A stretch of 64,000 bases of DNA from Arcicella rigui (GTDB lineage: Bacteria; Bacteroidota; Bacteroidia; Cytophagales; Spirosomataceae). The DNA lies in contig NZ_JAYFUM010000012.1 of the NCBI RefSeq assembly GCF_034929435.1, forward strand, positions 1-64,000, in the 5' to 3' direction. The notes under the pieces were generated by a model. That model did no database searches and was not told the DNA's origin. It worked only from the letters and a program-made list of their open reading frames with translations. Shown here piece after piece: positions 54,418 through 61,026 of the stretch. Each line of letters starts with the position of its first letter. The first letter of the stretch is position 1. Both the position numbers and the translations under genes were made by a program.

Positions 54418-54457
54418 AAAAAACGCTCTTTAATTCAATTTAAAGGGCGTTTTTTGT
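54418..54457 (+). terminator. Terminator after the ftsX operon
   Basis: AAAAAACGCTCTTTAA pairs with TTTAAAGGGCGTTTTTT with one wobble. Confidence 0.85.
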
Positions 54458-54538
54458 TATGTAGAAGGATATTTTAGGAAAATGCGTAACACATTGCGAA
54501 ACCAAAAGACAAATAAAAAACCCTAATTACTATCAGTG

Positions 54539-54577
54539 AAGTAATTAGGGTTTTACAAAGTACCCAGAGCCGTAGTC
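54539..54577. other. Left attachment site with tRNA-Leu 3' remnant
   Basis: AAGTAATTAGGGTTTTACAA followed by the tRNA 3' end (TACCCAGAGCCG, from 54561) matches 60773-60811. It ends at 54577, where tRNA similarity stops. The upstream arm at 54518-54530 (AAACCCTAATTAC) pairs with it as the old tRNA terminator. Confidence 0.88.
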
Positions 54578-54623
54578 AAATATACTTAATTTATATTTTA
54601 CTCTCAGGTTATCAAAAAGCCTT

Positions 54624-54659
54624 AAAAGTGCCTTTAATTAACTTTAAAGGCACTTTTTG
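54624..54659. terminator. Terminator inside the element's left end
   Basis: AAAAGTGCCTTTA and TAAAGGCACTTTTT form a 13-bp stem around a short loop. It insulates the recombinase from flanking genes. Confidence 0.75.
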
Positions 54660-54715
54660 TTTATCCTATTGTTTAAGTAGAATAAAGGTAAATTAAGTAG
54701 TGTTAAGAAAAATAG

Positions 54716-54733
54716 CTTAGCAATTCGCTTAGC
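54716..54733. promoter_or_regulatory. Likely recombinase arm site, left
   Basis: CTTAGCAATTCGCTTAGC occurs here and again near the right end (60719-60736), inside both ends of the element. Paired copies just inside the termini suggest arm-type binding sites for the integrase or its accessory factor. Confidence 0.5.
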
Positions 54734-54790
54734 ATATTAAGAAAATGCCTAACTTTGAAACTAATATTTGGCATTCATTATTACTTATAT

Positions 54791-56050
54791 ATGGCTAATA
54801 CATTCTTCTTTTTAAGGAACAAAAACGGAACAACACCGCAGTTAATTTTTTTAGGTTTTAAGTTGGGTCAAAAGCAGTTTGTTTATTCGACCAAGTTTAA
54901 AGTATTGCCCGAAAATTGGGACTTTAAAACTGGAAGGCTAAAAAACAAAATCAAGGTATTGAATAGAGTTGAGATAAATTCTTATTTGGATAGTCTGGAA
55001 AAAATAGTAGATGGCATAAGTGTAAAATATAAAACGTCTATTCCTAAAAAAGAATTAACAAGGGAGTTGCTCAAGATTGAATTAGAAAGTATTCTAAATC
55101 CTAAATTTGAAATAAAGATTACATTCTTTGAATTTATCAAACAGTATCTTGATGATTGTAAGAGCGGTAAAAGATTGAATGAGGGTAAGCGTATGGCAGA
55201 ACGTACCATTAAAAATTATAATACTGGTTTTAACGGATTGAAAGAGTATGAAGAATACACCAAAGAACCTATAACTTTTGAAAATCTTAACCGTAGGTTT
55301 TGGGATGAGTACATAAATTTTTTGACGATGGAAAAGAAATACAAAGTCAATACCGTAGGCTCGTATCAAAAGTACTTGATAGTGTTTTTGAGAGAGTGTA
55401 AAAAGGCTAAATTATGGATAGATGATGATGGATTGTTAGACGTTGCTAAAGTAATGACAGAAAACCCCGTTGATGTTTATTTAACAAAAAAAGAAATTGA
55501 ATTGATAGAGAAAGTTGATTTGTCCAGCAATTCACGTTTAGATAAAGTTCGTGATTTGTTCTTGATTGGCTTAAATACTGGTTTTAGGGTTTCAGACTGG
55601 TATCAAGTAAAACCAGAAAACTTTAAAACTACAAACAAAGAAAATGCCTATATTGAAATTATGCAAACCAAGACTAAAGCCATAGCTACAACACCATTAC
55701 GACCAATTGTAAAAGATATTTTATTAAAGTATGATAATGTTTTACCAGTTATTTCGGAACAGGAAATAAACCGTTCTGTAAAAGAGCTATGCCAATTAGC
55801 AGGGATAAATCAAAAGGTAAAAATAACCTCCACGGTTAGCGGTGGGCAACAAGTAGAAATATTTGAGAAATGGGAACAGGTAAGTACACATACCGCAAGG
55901 CGTTCTTTTGCTACAAACCTTTACCGTGATGGCGTTGATAGTAGAATAATTATGCGTGCTACTGGACACACAACCGAAAAGAATTTTATTAAATATTTGA
56001 AGTTAGATAATTCTGAGTTTATGGATATGTTAGCGGAACATGAAGGATAA
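54791..56050 (+). CDS. Tyrosine recombinase (integrase)
   Basis: A roughly 419-residue phage-integrase-family recombinase that inserts and excises the element at tRNA-Leu. It has an N-terminal arm-binding-like part, a SAM-like core-binding domain ('TFFEFIKQYLDDC...RTIKNYNTGFNGLKEY') and a catalytic domain. The catalytic residues are Arg in 'NTGFRVSDW', His/Arg in 'HTARRSF', His in 'ATGHTTEKNF' and the Tyr in 'KYLKLD'. ATG at 54791 ('MANTFFFLRN') is preferred over the upstream ATG at 54755, because the extra 12 residues are not family-like. It is similar in layout to Bacteroidota conjugative-element integrases. Confidence 0.93.
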   Translation: MANTFFFLRNKNGTTPQLIFLGFKLGQKQFVYSTKFKVLPENWDFKTGRLKNKIKVLNRVEINSYLDSLEKIVDGISVKYKTSIPKKELTRELLKIELESILNPKFEIKITFFEFIKQYLDDCKSGKRLNEGKRMAERTIKNYNTGFNGLKEYEEYTKEPITFENLNRRFWDEYINFLTMEKKYKVNTVGSYQKYLIVFLRECKKAKLWIDDDGLLDVAKVMTENPVDVYLTKKEIELIEKVDLSSNSRLDKVRDLFLIGLNTGFRVSDWYQVKPENFKTTNKENAYIEIMQTKTKAIATTPLRPIVKDILLKYDNVLPVISEQEINRSVKELCQLAGINQKVKITSTVSGGQQVEIFEKWEQVSTHTARRSFATNLYRDGVDSRIIMRATGHTTEKNFIKYLKLDNSEFMDMLAEHEG

Positions 56051-56068
56051 AATTTAATTATATTAACG

Positions 56069-56986
56069 ATGGATATTGAAAATTTAGACTTTGAAAAATT
56101 TGTAAATACTTTATTTGAAGCAAGTGAGTTCTACGAAAGAATATTGCAACTTGATTTAGAGAAAGATATGATTTATACGGAGGTTCGGGAATGTAATTCT
56201 TTAAATAAGAGTGCTTTAGTTGATAAACTTAAACGGTTACAATTAGAAGTAAATCAAAGAAAGGAAAGTAGTATATTTAACTATGATGTTTATCCAAGTA
56301 CTCAGTTTTTTATTCCGACTAAAAAAGAGTGTGAGGAATTGAAAATTAGTAGTGAAAAAAATATTTCAACACTAAAAAAAGTATTTTTAAAAAAAATAAG
56401 AATGTCGATTGATTCACTATCGAATGTCATTAAAGGTGAATTAGTATTGGCGTATAAAAATGTAACAAAAGAACTTATTTCATTTTATTTAAAAGGAGAG
56501 TTTATACCTTGTAGTTCTATTAAAAAAAGAAATGATATTTTAAGAGATTTTGAAAATGATATAATTTGGTTTGGTTACATAAAATATATTCTTGAATTTA
56601 AAAAAGATGAAATAAATGATGATACCAATAAGAATGAAGTTGAAGATAATTCTTTAAATGTTGAGGTAAATAAATACTCAATAAAGGCGATTGCACTGTA
56701 CTATTATTTTTTGATTGAGTGCGGTATTGAAAAACCTTTTGATATTCGTCAAGGTGGAAAAATTAAGGCTATGCAAGAGGTTTCTTTATTGTTTAGAATA
56801 GATTGGGGGCAATTCTGTAAAGAGTATAATAAAATGAATGAGAGCGGTAGAAATAGAATGGTATATCAAAGGAATAGAGATAAAGATTATCTTTGTGCTA
56901 TTGAGTTGTTAAAGAAATGTCCTGAAAAGAATATAAAAGCCATTATTATGGCGGAAAATGAATATAAAAATTTGCCTTCTAAGTAA
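56069..56986 (+). CDS. Unknown 305-aa protein of the element
   Basis: A soluble, Lys/Glu-rich protein with helical N-terminal parts ('FVNTLFEASEFYERILQLDLEKDMIYTEV') and a C-terminal segment ('IKAIALYYYFLIECGIEKPFDIRQGGKIKAMQEVSLLFRIDWGQFCKEYNKM'). The C-terminal segment loosely recalls the RteC-type or other regulators that accompany integrases in this phylum. It starts 19 bp after the integrase stop and may share its transcript. Its composition is poorer in GC than its neighbours. No confident function. Confidence 0.6.
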   Translation: MDIENLDFEKFVNTLFEASEFYERILQLDLEKDMIYTEVRECNSLNKSALVDKLKRLQLEVNQRKESSIFNYDVYPSTQFFIPTKKECEELKISSEKNISTLKKVFLKKIRMSIDSLSNVIKGELVLAYKNVTKELISFYLKGEFIPCSSIKKRNDILRDFENDIIWFGYIKYILEFKKDEINDDTNKNEVEDNSLNVEVNKYSIKAIALYYYFLIECGIEKPFDIRQGGKIKAMQEVSLLFRIDWGQFCKEYNKMNESGRNRMVYQRNRDKDYLCAIELLKKCPEKNIKAIIMAENEYKNLPSK

Positions 56987-56996
56987 TTTTTTACTT

Positions 56997-57029
56997 CACC
57001 AATATTTCACTAACCTTTCACCAATTAGA
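56997..57029 (+). promoter_or_regulatory. Three 11-bp direct repeats (iteron-like)
   Basis: CACCAATATTT, CACTAACCTTT and CACCAATTAGA follow one another with an 11-bp period (one helical turn); a further TTTTCACCAT lies at 57112. Possible binding sites for the excisionase or an element-encoded regulator. Confidence 0.4.
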
Positions 57030-57049
57030 TAGAATATCTTAAAAGTTTA

Positions 57050-57093
57050 AAAAATGCAAGGTGCTTATTAACAGTATCTTGCATTTTTTTTTG
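57050..57093 (+). terminator. Terminator after the integrase pair
   Basis: AAAAATGCAAG pairs with CTTGCATTTTTTTT across about 20 nt, followed by T; it separates the integrase transcript from the HTH operon. Confidence 0.8.
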
Positions 57094-57142
57094 AGTAAAA
57101 CTTAATCACAAATTTTTCACCATAGTAATATTTGAATGTAGG

Positions 57143-57174
57143 TTTGCTTATTAAAAATTAAACAAATAAGCAAA
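57143..57174 (+). promoter_or_regulatory. Inverted repeat abutting a start codon
   Basis: TTTGCTTATT and AATAAGCAAA face each other across 12 bp, the right arm ending on the A of the HTH gene's ATG. It could be an autoregulatory operator or an RNA hairpin covering the ribosome site. Confidence 0.45.
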
Positions 57175-57482
57175 TGAAACAAGTAATTTCAAATCCATTT
57201 GAAATATTAGAAACAAGGCTTATGCAAGTGCAAAGTATTGTTGAGGAATTGGCGAAAGTGAAGAAAGAAACTTCCTTACAGTTGGTTGATAAACCAGAAT
57301 ACTTAACACGTGACCAAGTGGCTAAGATGTTCGCTGTTAGCACCGTGACAATTTGGGACTGGTCACGAAAAGGCGTATTGAAGGCTTACCGTATAGGTAA
57401 TAAGGTAAGATATTTAAAGTCGGAAGTGCTTTTGTGTCCACGCCCTATTTATGACACAAAGGAGGGTGCGAACCATGTCTAA
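57174..57482 (+). CDS. Excisionase-type HTH protein
   Basis: A 102-residue protein. A helical N-terminus (about 1-38) precedes a MerR/excisionase-type winged HTH ('YLTRDQVAKMFAVSTVTIWDWSRKGVLKAYRIGNKVRYLKSEV', HTH_17-like). Such proteins bind the element ends and favour excision, or regulate element genes. The start codon lies at the edge of a 10-bp inverted repeat, suggesting self-regulation. Its stop overlaps the next gene's start. Confidence 0.85.
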   Translation: MKQVISNPFEILETRLMQVQSIVEELAKVKKETSLQLVDKPEYLTRDQVAKMFAVSTVTIWDWSRKGVLKAYRIGNKVRYLKSEVLLCPRPIYDTKEGANHV

Positions 57483-57900
57483 GAAAACTCCTATCCCCCA
57501 ACGCTCGTTAGAAAGCTATTACAATGAACCAACTAAGGAAATAGCAACTCAATACGCTTACCAGTTGAAGAATACTTGCTTTGATATTTTAGACGAAATA
57601 GCCGAAACTAAAGAAAATCTAAAGGCTTTTAAATCGAAAGATTATCAACATTCTTTAGGTGTCATTCAAGGTTATCTTGATACAATCCGTTTGATAAATT
57701 TTTCCTCTGATGGGTATATTTCTGGTAAATACTGGATGGTACTTTTAAATATTGCAAAGTCTAAAAGGTTAGTTGCAAGCCTATATTTTAAACGAAAAAG
57801 CGTAAAAATATACGGTTTAAATGAGGTTCAAGAGTATATAGAATGTGCTTTGGGATATATCATTGATGTTATCCAAGAGTTAGAGCAAAACGACCCTTGA
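57475..57900 (+). CDS. Unknown 141-aa protein of the element
   Basis: ATG at 57475 ('MSKKTPIPQRSLESYYNEPTKEI') overlaps the HTH gene stop by 8 bp and is preceded by AAGGAGG at 57459-57465, 9 nt before the ATG. That is a Shine-Dalgarno sequence, unusual for Bacteroidota. An earlier ATG at 57451 would add eight residues upstream of it. The protein is helical with no recognised domain. It may assist replication or excision, given its place between the HTH and Rep genes. Confidence 0.65.
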   Translation: MSKKTPIPQRSLESYYNEPTKEIATQYAYQLKNTCFDILDEIAETKENLKAFKSKDYQHSLGVIQGYLDTIRLINFSSDGYISGKYWMVLLNIAKSKRLVASLYFKRKSVKIYGLNEVQEYIECALGYIIDVIQELEQNDP

Positions 57901-57927
57901 AATGTAATATTAGAAACGCCTTATGAA

Positions 57928-57941
57928 TTGAAACGTTTCAA
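57928..57941. promoter_or_regulatory. 14-bp palindrome before the Rep gene
   Basis: TTGAAACGTTTCAA is a perfect palindrome 122 bp before the Rep start; a related half (CGTTTCAAG) lies at 58022-58030. Candidate operator or part of a replication origin. Confidence 0.4.
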
Positions 57942-58062
57942 TCCGTGTAAATTCGTTTTTGAGTGTAAGTAATTGTATTTCAGTGTGTTGTTTATTTGTT
58001 TCATTCTCTTTGTCTGGTTTCCGTTTCAAGTAACCAATTAATTTTATCTTTCCAGTATCTCA

Positions 58063-59541
58063 TTGATTGACTTTATTAACATAGAGTGTAAAAATCTATT
58101 GCCTAAAGTTTGGCTTTTAAACCCTCTTTTGCAGGATTCGGGCTTTCCTTTGGAGGTGGTTGAGAGTACAGGCGAAGTATTGAGAAAAAAACGTATTGCA
58201 GAGTATCAGGGCTTAACCTTCAAGCTTTTGCCCTCCGCTAAATCGGGTGGTTATACAATGTTGTTGAGTGGTTCAATTCACAAGTATAGGAACAACGGAA
58301 AGCACAATTATGACCGCTTTACTGTTACTCATTGCGTCACGGTTATTGAAGAACTGTTTACAGTGTTTGGCATTGACCCGAAACAAGCAGTATTACACTC
58401 TTTGGAGTTTGGCGTAAATATCAAATTGCCCTATCCAGTACAAAAGCTTATTCAATCGGTAGTAGTGAATAAAAACAAGCCTTATGAAGCCATTGCAAAG
58501 AGTAGGCGTAACGGTGTGGTGTGCGTTCGGGAAAACTATGAGTTTAAAATTTATGACAAAGGTTTTGTTTGTGGCTTGGATGAAAATATTATTCGGGTTG
58601 AATACCATGTTAGCAGGATGAAAGATTTAGAGGGATACGGTATTGTAACTTTATCAGACCTCACGGATAAAACCAAAGTAAACCCTTTGCTTGATTTGTT
58701 AATAGGTGCTTTGGATGATACCGTATTTATTCCCACTGATTCTGATTTATCCAGTTTGACCAAAAAGCAAAAGATTAACTTTCATGCAATGGGAAAGCCC
58801 TACACTTGGAAGGACTACACGCCAAAGCAACGATTTGATAAAAGAATCATGCTTAGTAGAATCTTGGAAAAATGCAAGGCTTTTGATTATCAGAAAGATT
58901 TAAAAGAAAGAGTTTTAGAGGAATGGAAAACCCTTTTTATTGAACCAATTGAAGCACTCCAAAGAAGTAACATTTACACGAATATTTCAGTAAGTGAAGC
59001 ACATAAAAACGTAATGTTTTCACCACTTGTATATAGTGTGAAAACGTTACAAAACCACTTTTTAGAGAATAGAGACAATAAAGAGAAAAAAGACGGGAAA
59101 AGCCTAAAATTGACGATTGATAAACGGTATTGTAAGACGTGCGGAAAGGAAATAATAGGTAGTAGAAAAAACAGCCTGTTTTGTAGGAAAAGTACAAACC
59201 CGAACGCAAAGCAATGTAGAAACAAAGACAGTAACAAAAGACGAACTTTAAAAGCCCAAATTATGAGAGCTAAAGTAAATAATCAATTCTTACGGGTTAC
59301 GTACAAAAATTTAGATGACCTTAACCAATCAACCTTTTCGGATATTCTGCATAGTTCAGAGATTGCCGTACACCGTGGTTTGTTAAATACGATTGTCAGC
59401 CTTGAAATTTTGCCAAACGAACCAGAACCAGCATTATACCAAGATTTGAGCCATGCACACCACGGGGAACTGCTCACGGGAAAGGATGCAGTTGAGGTGT
59501 TGGAGGAATTGACGGCTGAGAATATGCAAATTACGCTTTAA
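58063..59541 (+). CDS. Rep-like protein, filamentous-phage gpII/RstA type
   Basis: A 492-residue protein. Its N-terminal about 230 residues follow the pattern of phage CRI/G2P-type rolling-circle initiators: 'VLHSLEFGVNIKLPYPV', then 'YEFKIYDKGF......IIRVEYHVSRMKDLEGYGIVTLSDLTD' (the YDKG...RVE core). Near residue 355 there is a zinc-finger-like motif ('RYCKTCGKEIIGSRKNSLFCRK...CRN'). It would nick an origin and start replication of the excised circle. The start is TTG at 58063; no ATG is near. I cannot exclude a plasmid Rep of related fold. The gene follows a 160-bp gap with a perfect palindrome. Confidence 0.6.
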   Translation: MIDFINIECKNLLPKVWLLNPLLQDSGFPLEVVESTGEVLRKKRIAEYQGLTFKLLPSAKSGGYTMLLSGSIHKYRNNGKHNYDRFTVTHCVTVIEELFTVFGIDPKQAVLHSLEFGVNIKLPYPVQKLIQSVVVNKNKPYEAIAKSRRNGVVCVRENYEFKIYDKGFVCGLDENIIRVEYHVSRMKDLEGYGIVTLSDLTDKTKVNPLLDLLIGALDDTVFIPTDSDLSSLTKKQKINFHAMGKPYTWKDYTPKQRFDKRIMLSRILEKCKAFDYQKDLKERVLEEWKTLFIEPIEALQRSNIYTNISVSEAHKNVMFSPLVYSVKTLQNHFLENRDNKEKKDGKSLKLTIDKRYCKTCGKEIIGSRKNSLFCRKSTNPNAKQCRNKDSNKRRTLKAQIMRAKVNNQFLRVTYKNLDDLNQSTFSDILHSSEIAVHRGLLNTIVSLEILPNEPEPALYQDLSHAHHGELLTGKDAVEVLEELTAENMQITL

Positions 59542-59587
59542 AGTACTTTAATTGATTTAGATACAATTTAACATTAGATGTAAAACA

Positions 59588-59827
59588 ATGTCATACAACG
59601 GAAAAAACTATCAAAAAACAGTAGATTTTATTATGAATCTCTATGATAATTGGAAAGTTGAAAATTACGACCGACCAGACACTTATTTTCTTAGAGTTGT
59701 ATTAAAAAAATATGGTCATTTCTTGGCTTACTGTACATTTATGAATTATAAAACCCCATTTTACAAAAAGAAAGGGGTTGTTCCTTCAAAAGAGTATTGG
59801 GAACAACGAGCCTTTAAAGGAAAATAA
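59588..59827 (+). CDS. Unknown 79-aa protein of the element
   Basis: A small basic protein ('MSYNGKNYQKTVDFIMNLYDNW...') with aromatic residues and no recognised domain. It starts 46 bp after the Rep gene, same strand. A basic DNA-binding accessory protein is possible; this is inference. Confidence 0.55.
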   Translation: MSYNGKNYQKTVDFIMNLYDNWKVENYDRPDTYFLRVVLKKYGHFLAYCTFMNYKTPFYKKKGVVPSKEYWEQRAFKGK

Positions 59828-59896
59828 AATCTTTGCTGTTTTTGGATTTGTGGAAATAGGTATTAAACTTTGTGATTCCTAAAATTACAAAGTATT

Positions 59897-60016
59897 ATGA
59901 TAAGATATTTAATTGCAATGATATTGCCCTGTTATGCTGTGGGTAGGCGAAAGCCCCCAGCCGTTCACTTTGTAACGGTAGGACAGCTAAGACAGGGTAT
60001 TTTTTTTAACTCCTAA
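59897..60016 (+). CDS. Possible 39-aa ORF overlapping the structured element
   Basis: ATG at 59897 opens 39 codons ('MIRYLIAMILPCYAVGRRK...' ending 'LRQGIFFNS', stop TAA at 60014). It has a short hydrophobic start and then a basic patch. The same bases form a compact multi-stem fold (59925-59999), so either the peptide, the RNA or both may be functional. The leader TCCTAAAATTACAAAGTATT before this ATG resembles the leader before the next gene (TCCTAAAAAACAAAGTAAAG). Confidence 0.35.
   Translation: MIRYLIAMILPCYAVGRRKPPAVHFVTVGQLRQGIFFNS
59925..60007 (+). ncRNA. Compact multi-stem RNA-like structure with U-tail
   Basis: Stems: P1 59925-59933/59991-59999 (core CCCTGT/ACAGGG); P2 GCTGT 59936-59940/ACAGC 59983-59987; P3 GGG-TA-GGC with a GAAA tetraloop (59941-59958); P4 CCGTT/AACGG (59961-59978). 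This gives a three-way junction of P2, P3 and P4, followed by TTTTTTTT. Locally it is far more GC-rich than its surroundings. It may be an attenuator, a small RNA or a single-strand origin; I recognise no named family. Confidence 0.5.
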
Positions 60017-60032
60017 AAAACAAAGTAAAGCA

Positions 60033-60278
60033 ATGGTACATTTCACAAAAGATTCAATAGTTATCACGATTAAAAGTGTTGAAAATCCTTTCCGAGATTG
60101 GCAAATGATGAATCAGACTTTTTCAGAGTTGTTAATGGTAATGCTAAGTAATAAAGATATTCCGATAAATGACTATGAAACTTTTTGGTTTGTGTTGCTA
60201 AAGTCGGCTTTAAGTGAGCTTGATATTAGTGCCGAGCAAACCAGACAAATAAATGAGTTGTTGACAGTTGCCAAATGA
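60033..60278 (+). CDS. Unknown 81-aa protein of the element
   Basis: A small acidic soluble protein ('MVHFTKDSIVITIKSVENPF...') with no recognised domain. It starts 17 bp after the 39-codon ORF and the structured element, which may act as its leader. A terminator at 60296 ends the transcript. Function unknown. Confidence 0.6.
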   Translation: MVHFTKDSIVITIKSVENPFRDWQMMNQTFSELLMVMLSNKDIPINDYETFWFVLLKSALSELDISAEQTRQINELLTVAK

Positions 60279-60295
60279 GAAAAATAAGAATTACT

Positions 60296-60325
60296 AAAAG
60301 CCGTGCATTTTGTACGGCTTTTTTG
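60296..60325 (+). terminator. Terminator at the end of the element's gene block
   Basis: AAAAGCCGT pairs with ACGGCTTTTTT across a GCATTTTGT loop, 18 bp after the last gene. Confidence 0.85.
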
Positions 60326-60714
60326 TTTGGGGGCGGTGGTTGTGAGTGTTAATTGATTTTGTGGCTTAAATTGCCTTTAAAGCTTTTTAGGCTTGTTTTG
60401 AATTTGTGGAGGAATAAGAATATTACCATTTAGTACATCTTTATTGCTTGTTTTCTTATAGATTAAATAGACTATTTGATTTAAAGTACTTATTCACATA
60501 ATAGGAAAATGCTTTTTTGGTCTGTTTAGCCGTGAAATTATGAAGGGATTTGTTTAAGTAGTGTTTAAATGGCGTTTAAGTAGAATTTGAAAATTAAAGA
60601 ATAGTTTTAGATAGAGAATTAGATTTAGTTATCAGTCTATTTTTTGTTTTAGGGTGGTTTTCGGGAAAGGATTTGAAGGGGTTTTTATGATGTTGGAATA
60701 TAGTAAAATAAAAA
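60326..60714. other. Gene-free right end of the element
   Basis: No convincing gene, repeat or RNA is visible here. The sequence is AT-rich, with one G-rich patch (GGGGGCGGTGG near 60330). It may hold binding sites for recombination or the replication origin. Confidence 0.5.
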
Positions 60715-60736
60715 TTCGCTTAGCAATTCGCTTAGC
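60715..60736. promoter_or_regulatory. Likely recombinase arm site, right
   Basis: TTCGCTTAGC occurs twice in tandem, forming the same CTTAGCAATTCGCTTAGC word (60719-60736) as at the left end (54716-54733). Confidence 0.5.
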
Positions 60737-60772
60737 TATTATTAAATAAAAAATCCTAACTACTTGATAATT

Positions 60773-60811
60773 AAGTAATTAGGATTTTACAAAGTACCCA
60801 GAGCCGGAGTC
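60773..60811. other. Right attachment site within tRNA-Leu
   Basis: A 39-bp copy of 54539-54577 that runs from the downstream terminator arm (AAGTAATTAGGATTTTACAA) into the tRNA-Leu T arm. Integration keeps the tRNA gene intact by supplying this end. Confidence 0.88.
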
Positions 60812-60878
60812 GAACCGGCATGCCAATGAAGGCACTGGTGTTTGAGACCAGCGCGTCTACCAATTCCGCCATCTGGGC
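60795..60878 (-). tRNA. tRNA-Leu(CAA), integration target
   Basis: An 84-nt type-II tRNA on the minus strand. The acceptor arms are GCCCAGA and TCTGGGT, the anticodon loop is CTCAAAC with anticodon CAA, there is a long variable arm, and the T arm is GCCGGTTCGACTCCGGC. The 3' end is shared with the element's attachment repeat. Confidence 0.95.
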
Positions 60879-61026
60879 ATTTGATTTCTCAAACTTGATG
60901 CAAAGATAAGTGATGTTTTTGGACTACACAACCCTAAATTTGAATAAAACTGAAACTTTTTTTGTAAGGTTTCCTTAACATTCTGATAATTAGAATGGTT
61001 ATGGAATCATTAAATTTGAAAAAAAA

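Larger units (their letters stand above)
54539..60811. mobile_element. Integrative element in the 3' end of tRNA-Leu
   Basis: A roughly 6.2-kb block is bounded by 39-bp direct repeats (54539-54577 and 60773-60811, two mismatches by eye). The right repeat is the 3' end of an intact tRNA-Leu gene plus its terminator arm; the left is an isolated remnant of the same. Inside are a tyrosine recombinase next to the left end, an unknown gene, an excisionase-type HTH gene, a replication-initiator gene and small unknown genes, all on the plus strand. There is no relaxase, type IV secretion gene or capsid gene, so it is a mobilisable, satellite-like or plasmid-derived element rather than a full conjugative one. 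Confidence 0.88.

Noticed and set aside
54539..60811. Conjugative transposon (CTnDOT-like)
   Set aside because: No relaxase, coupling protein or tra genes; the element is only about 6.2 kb.
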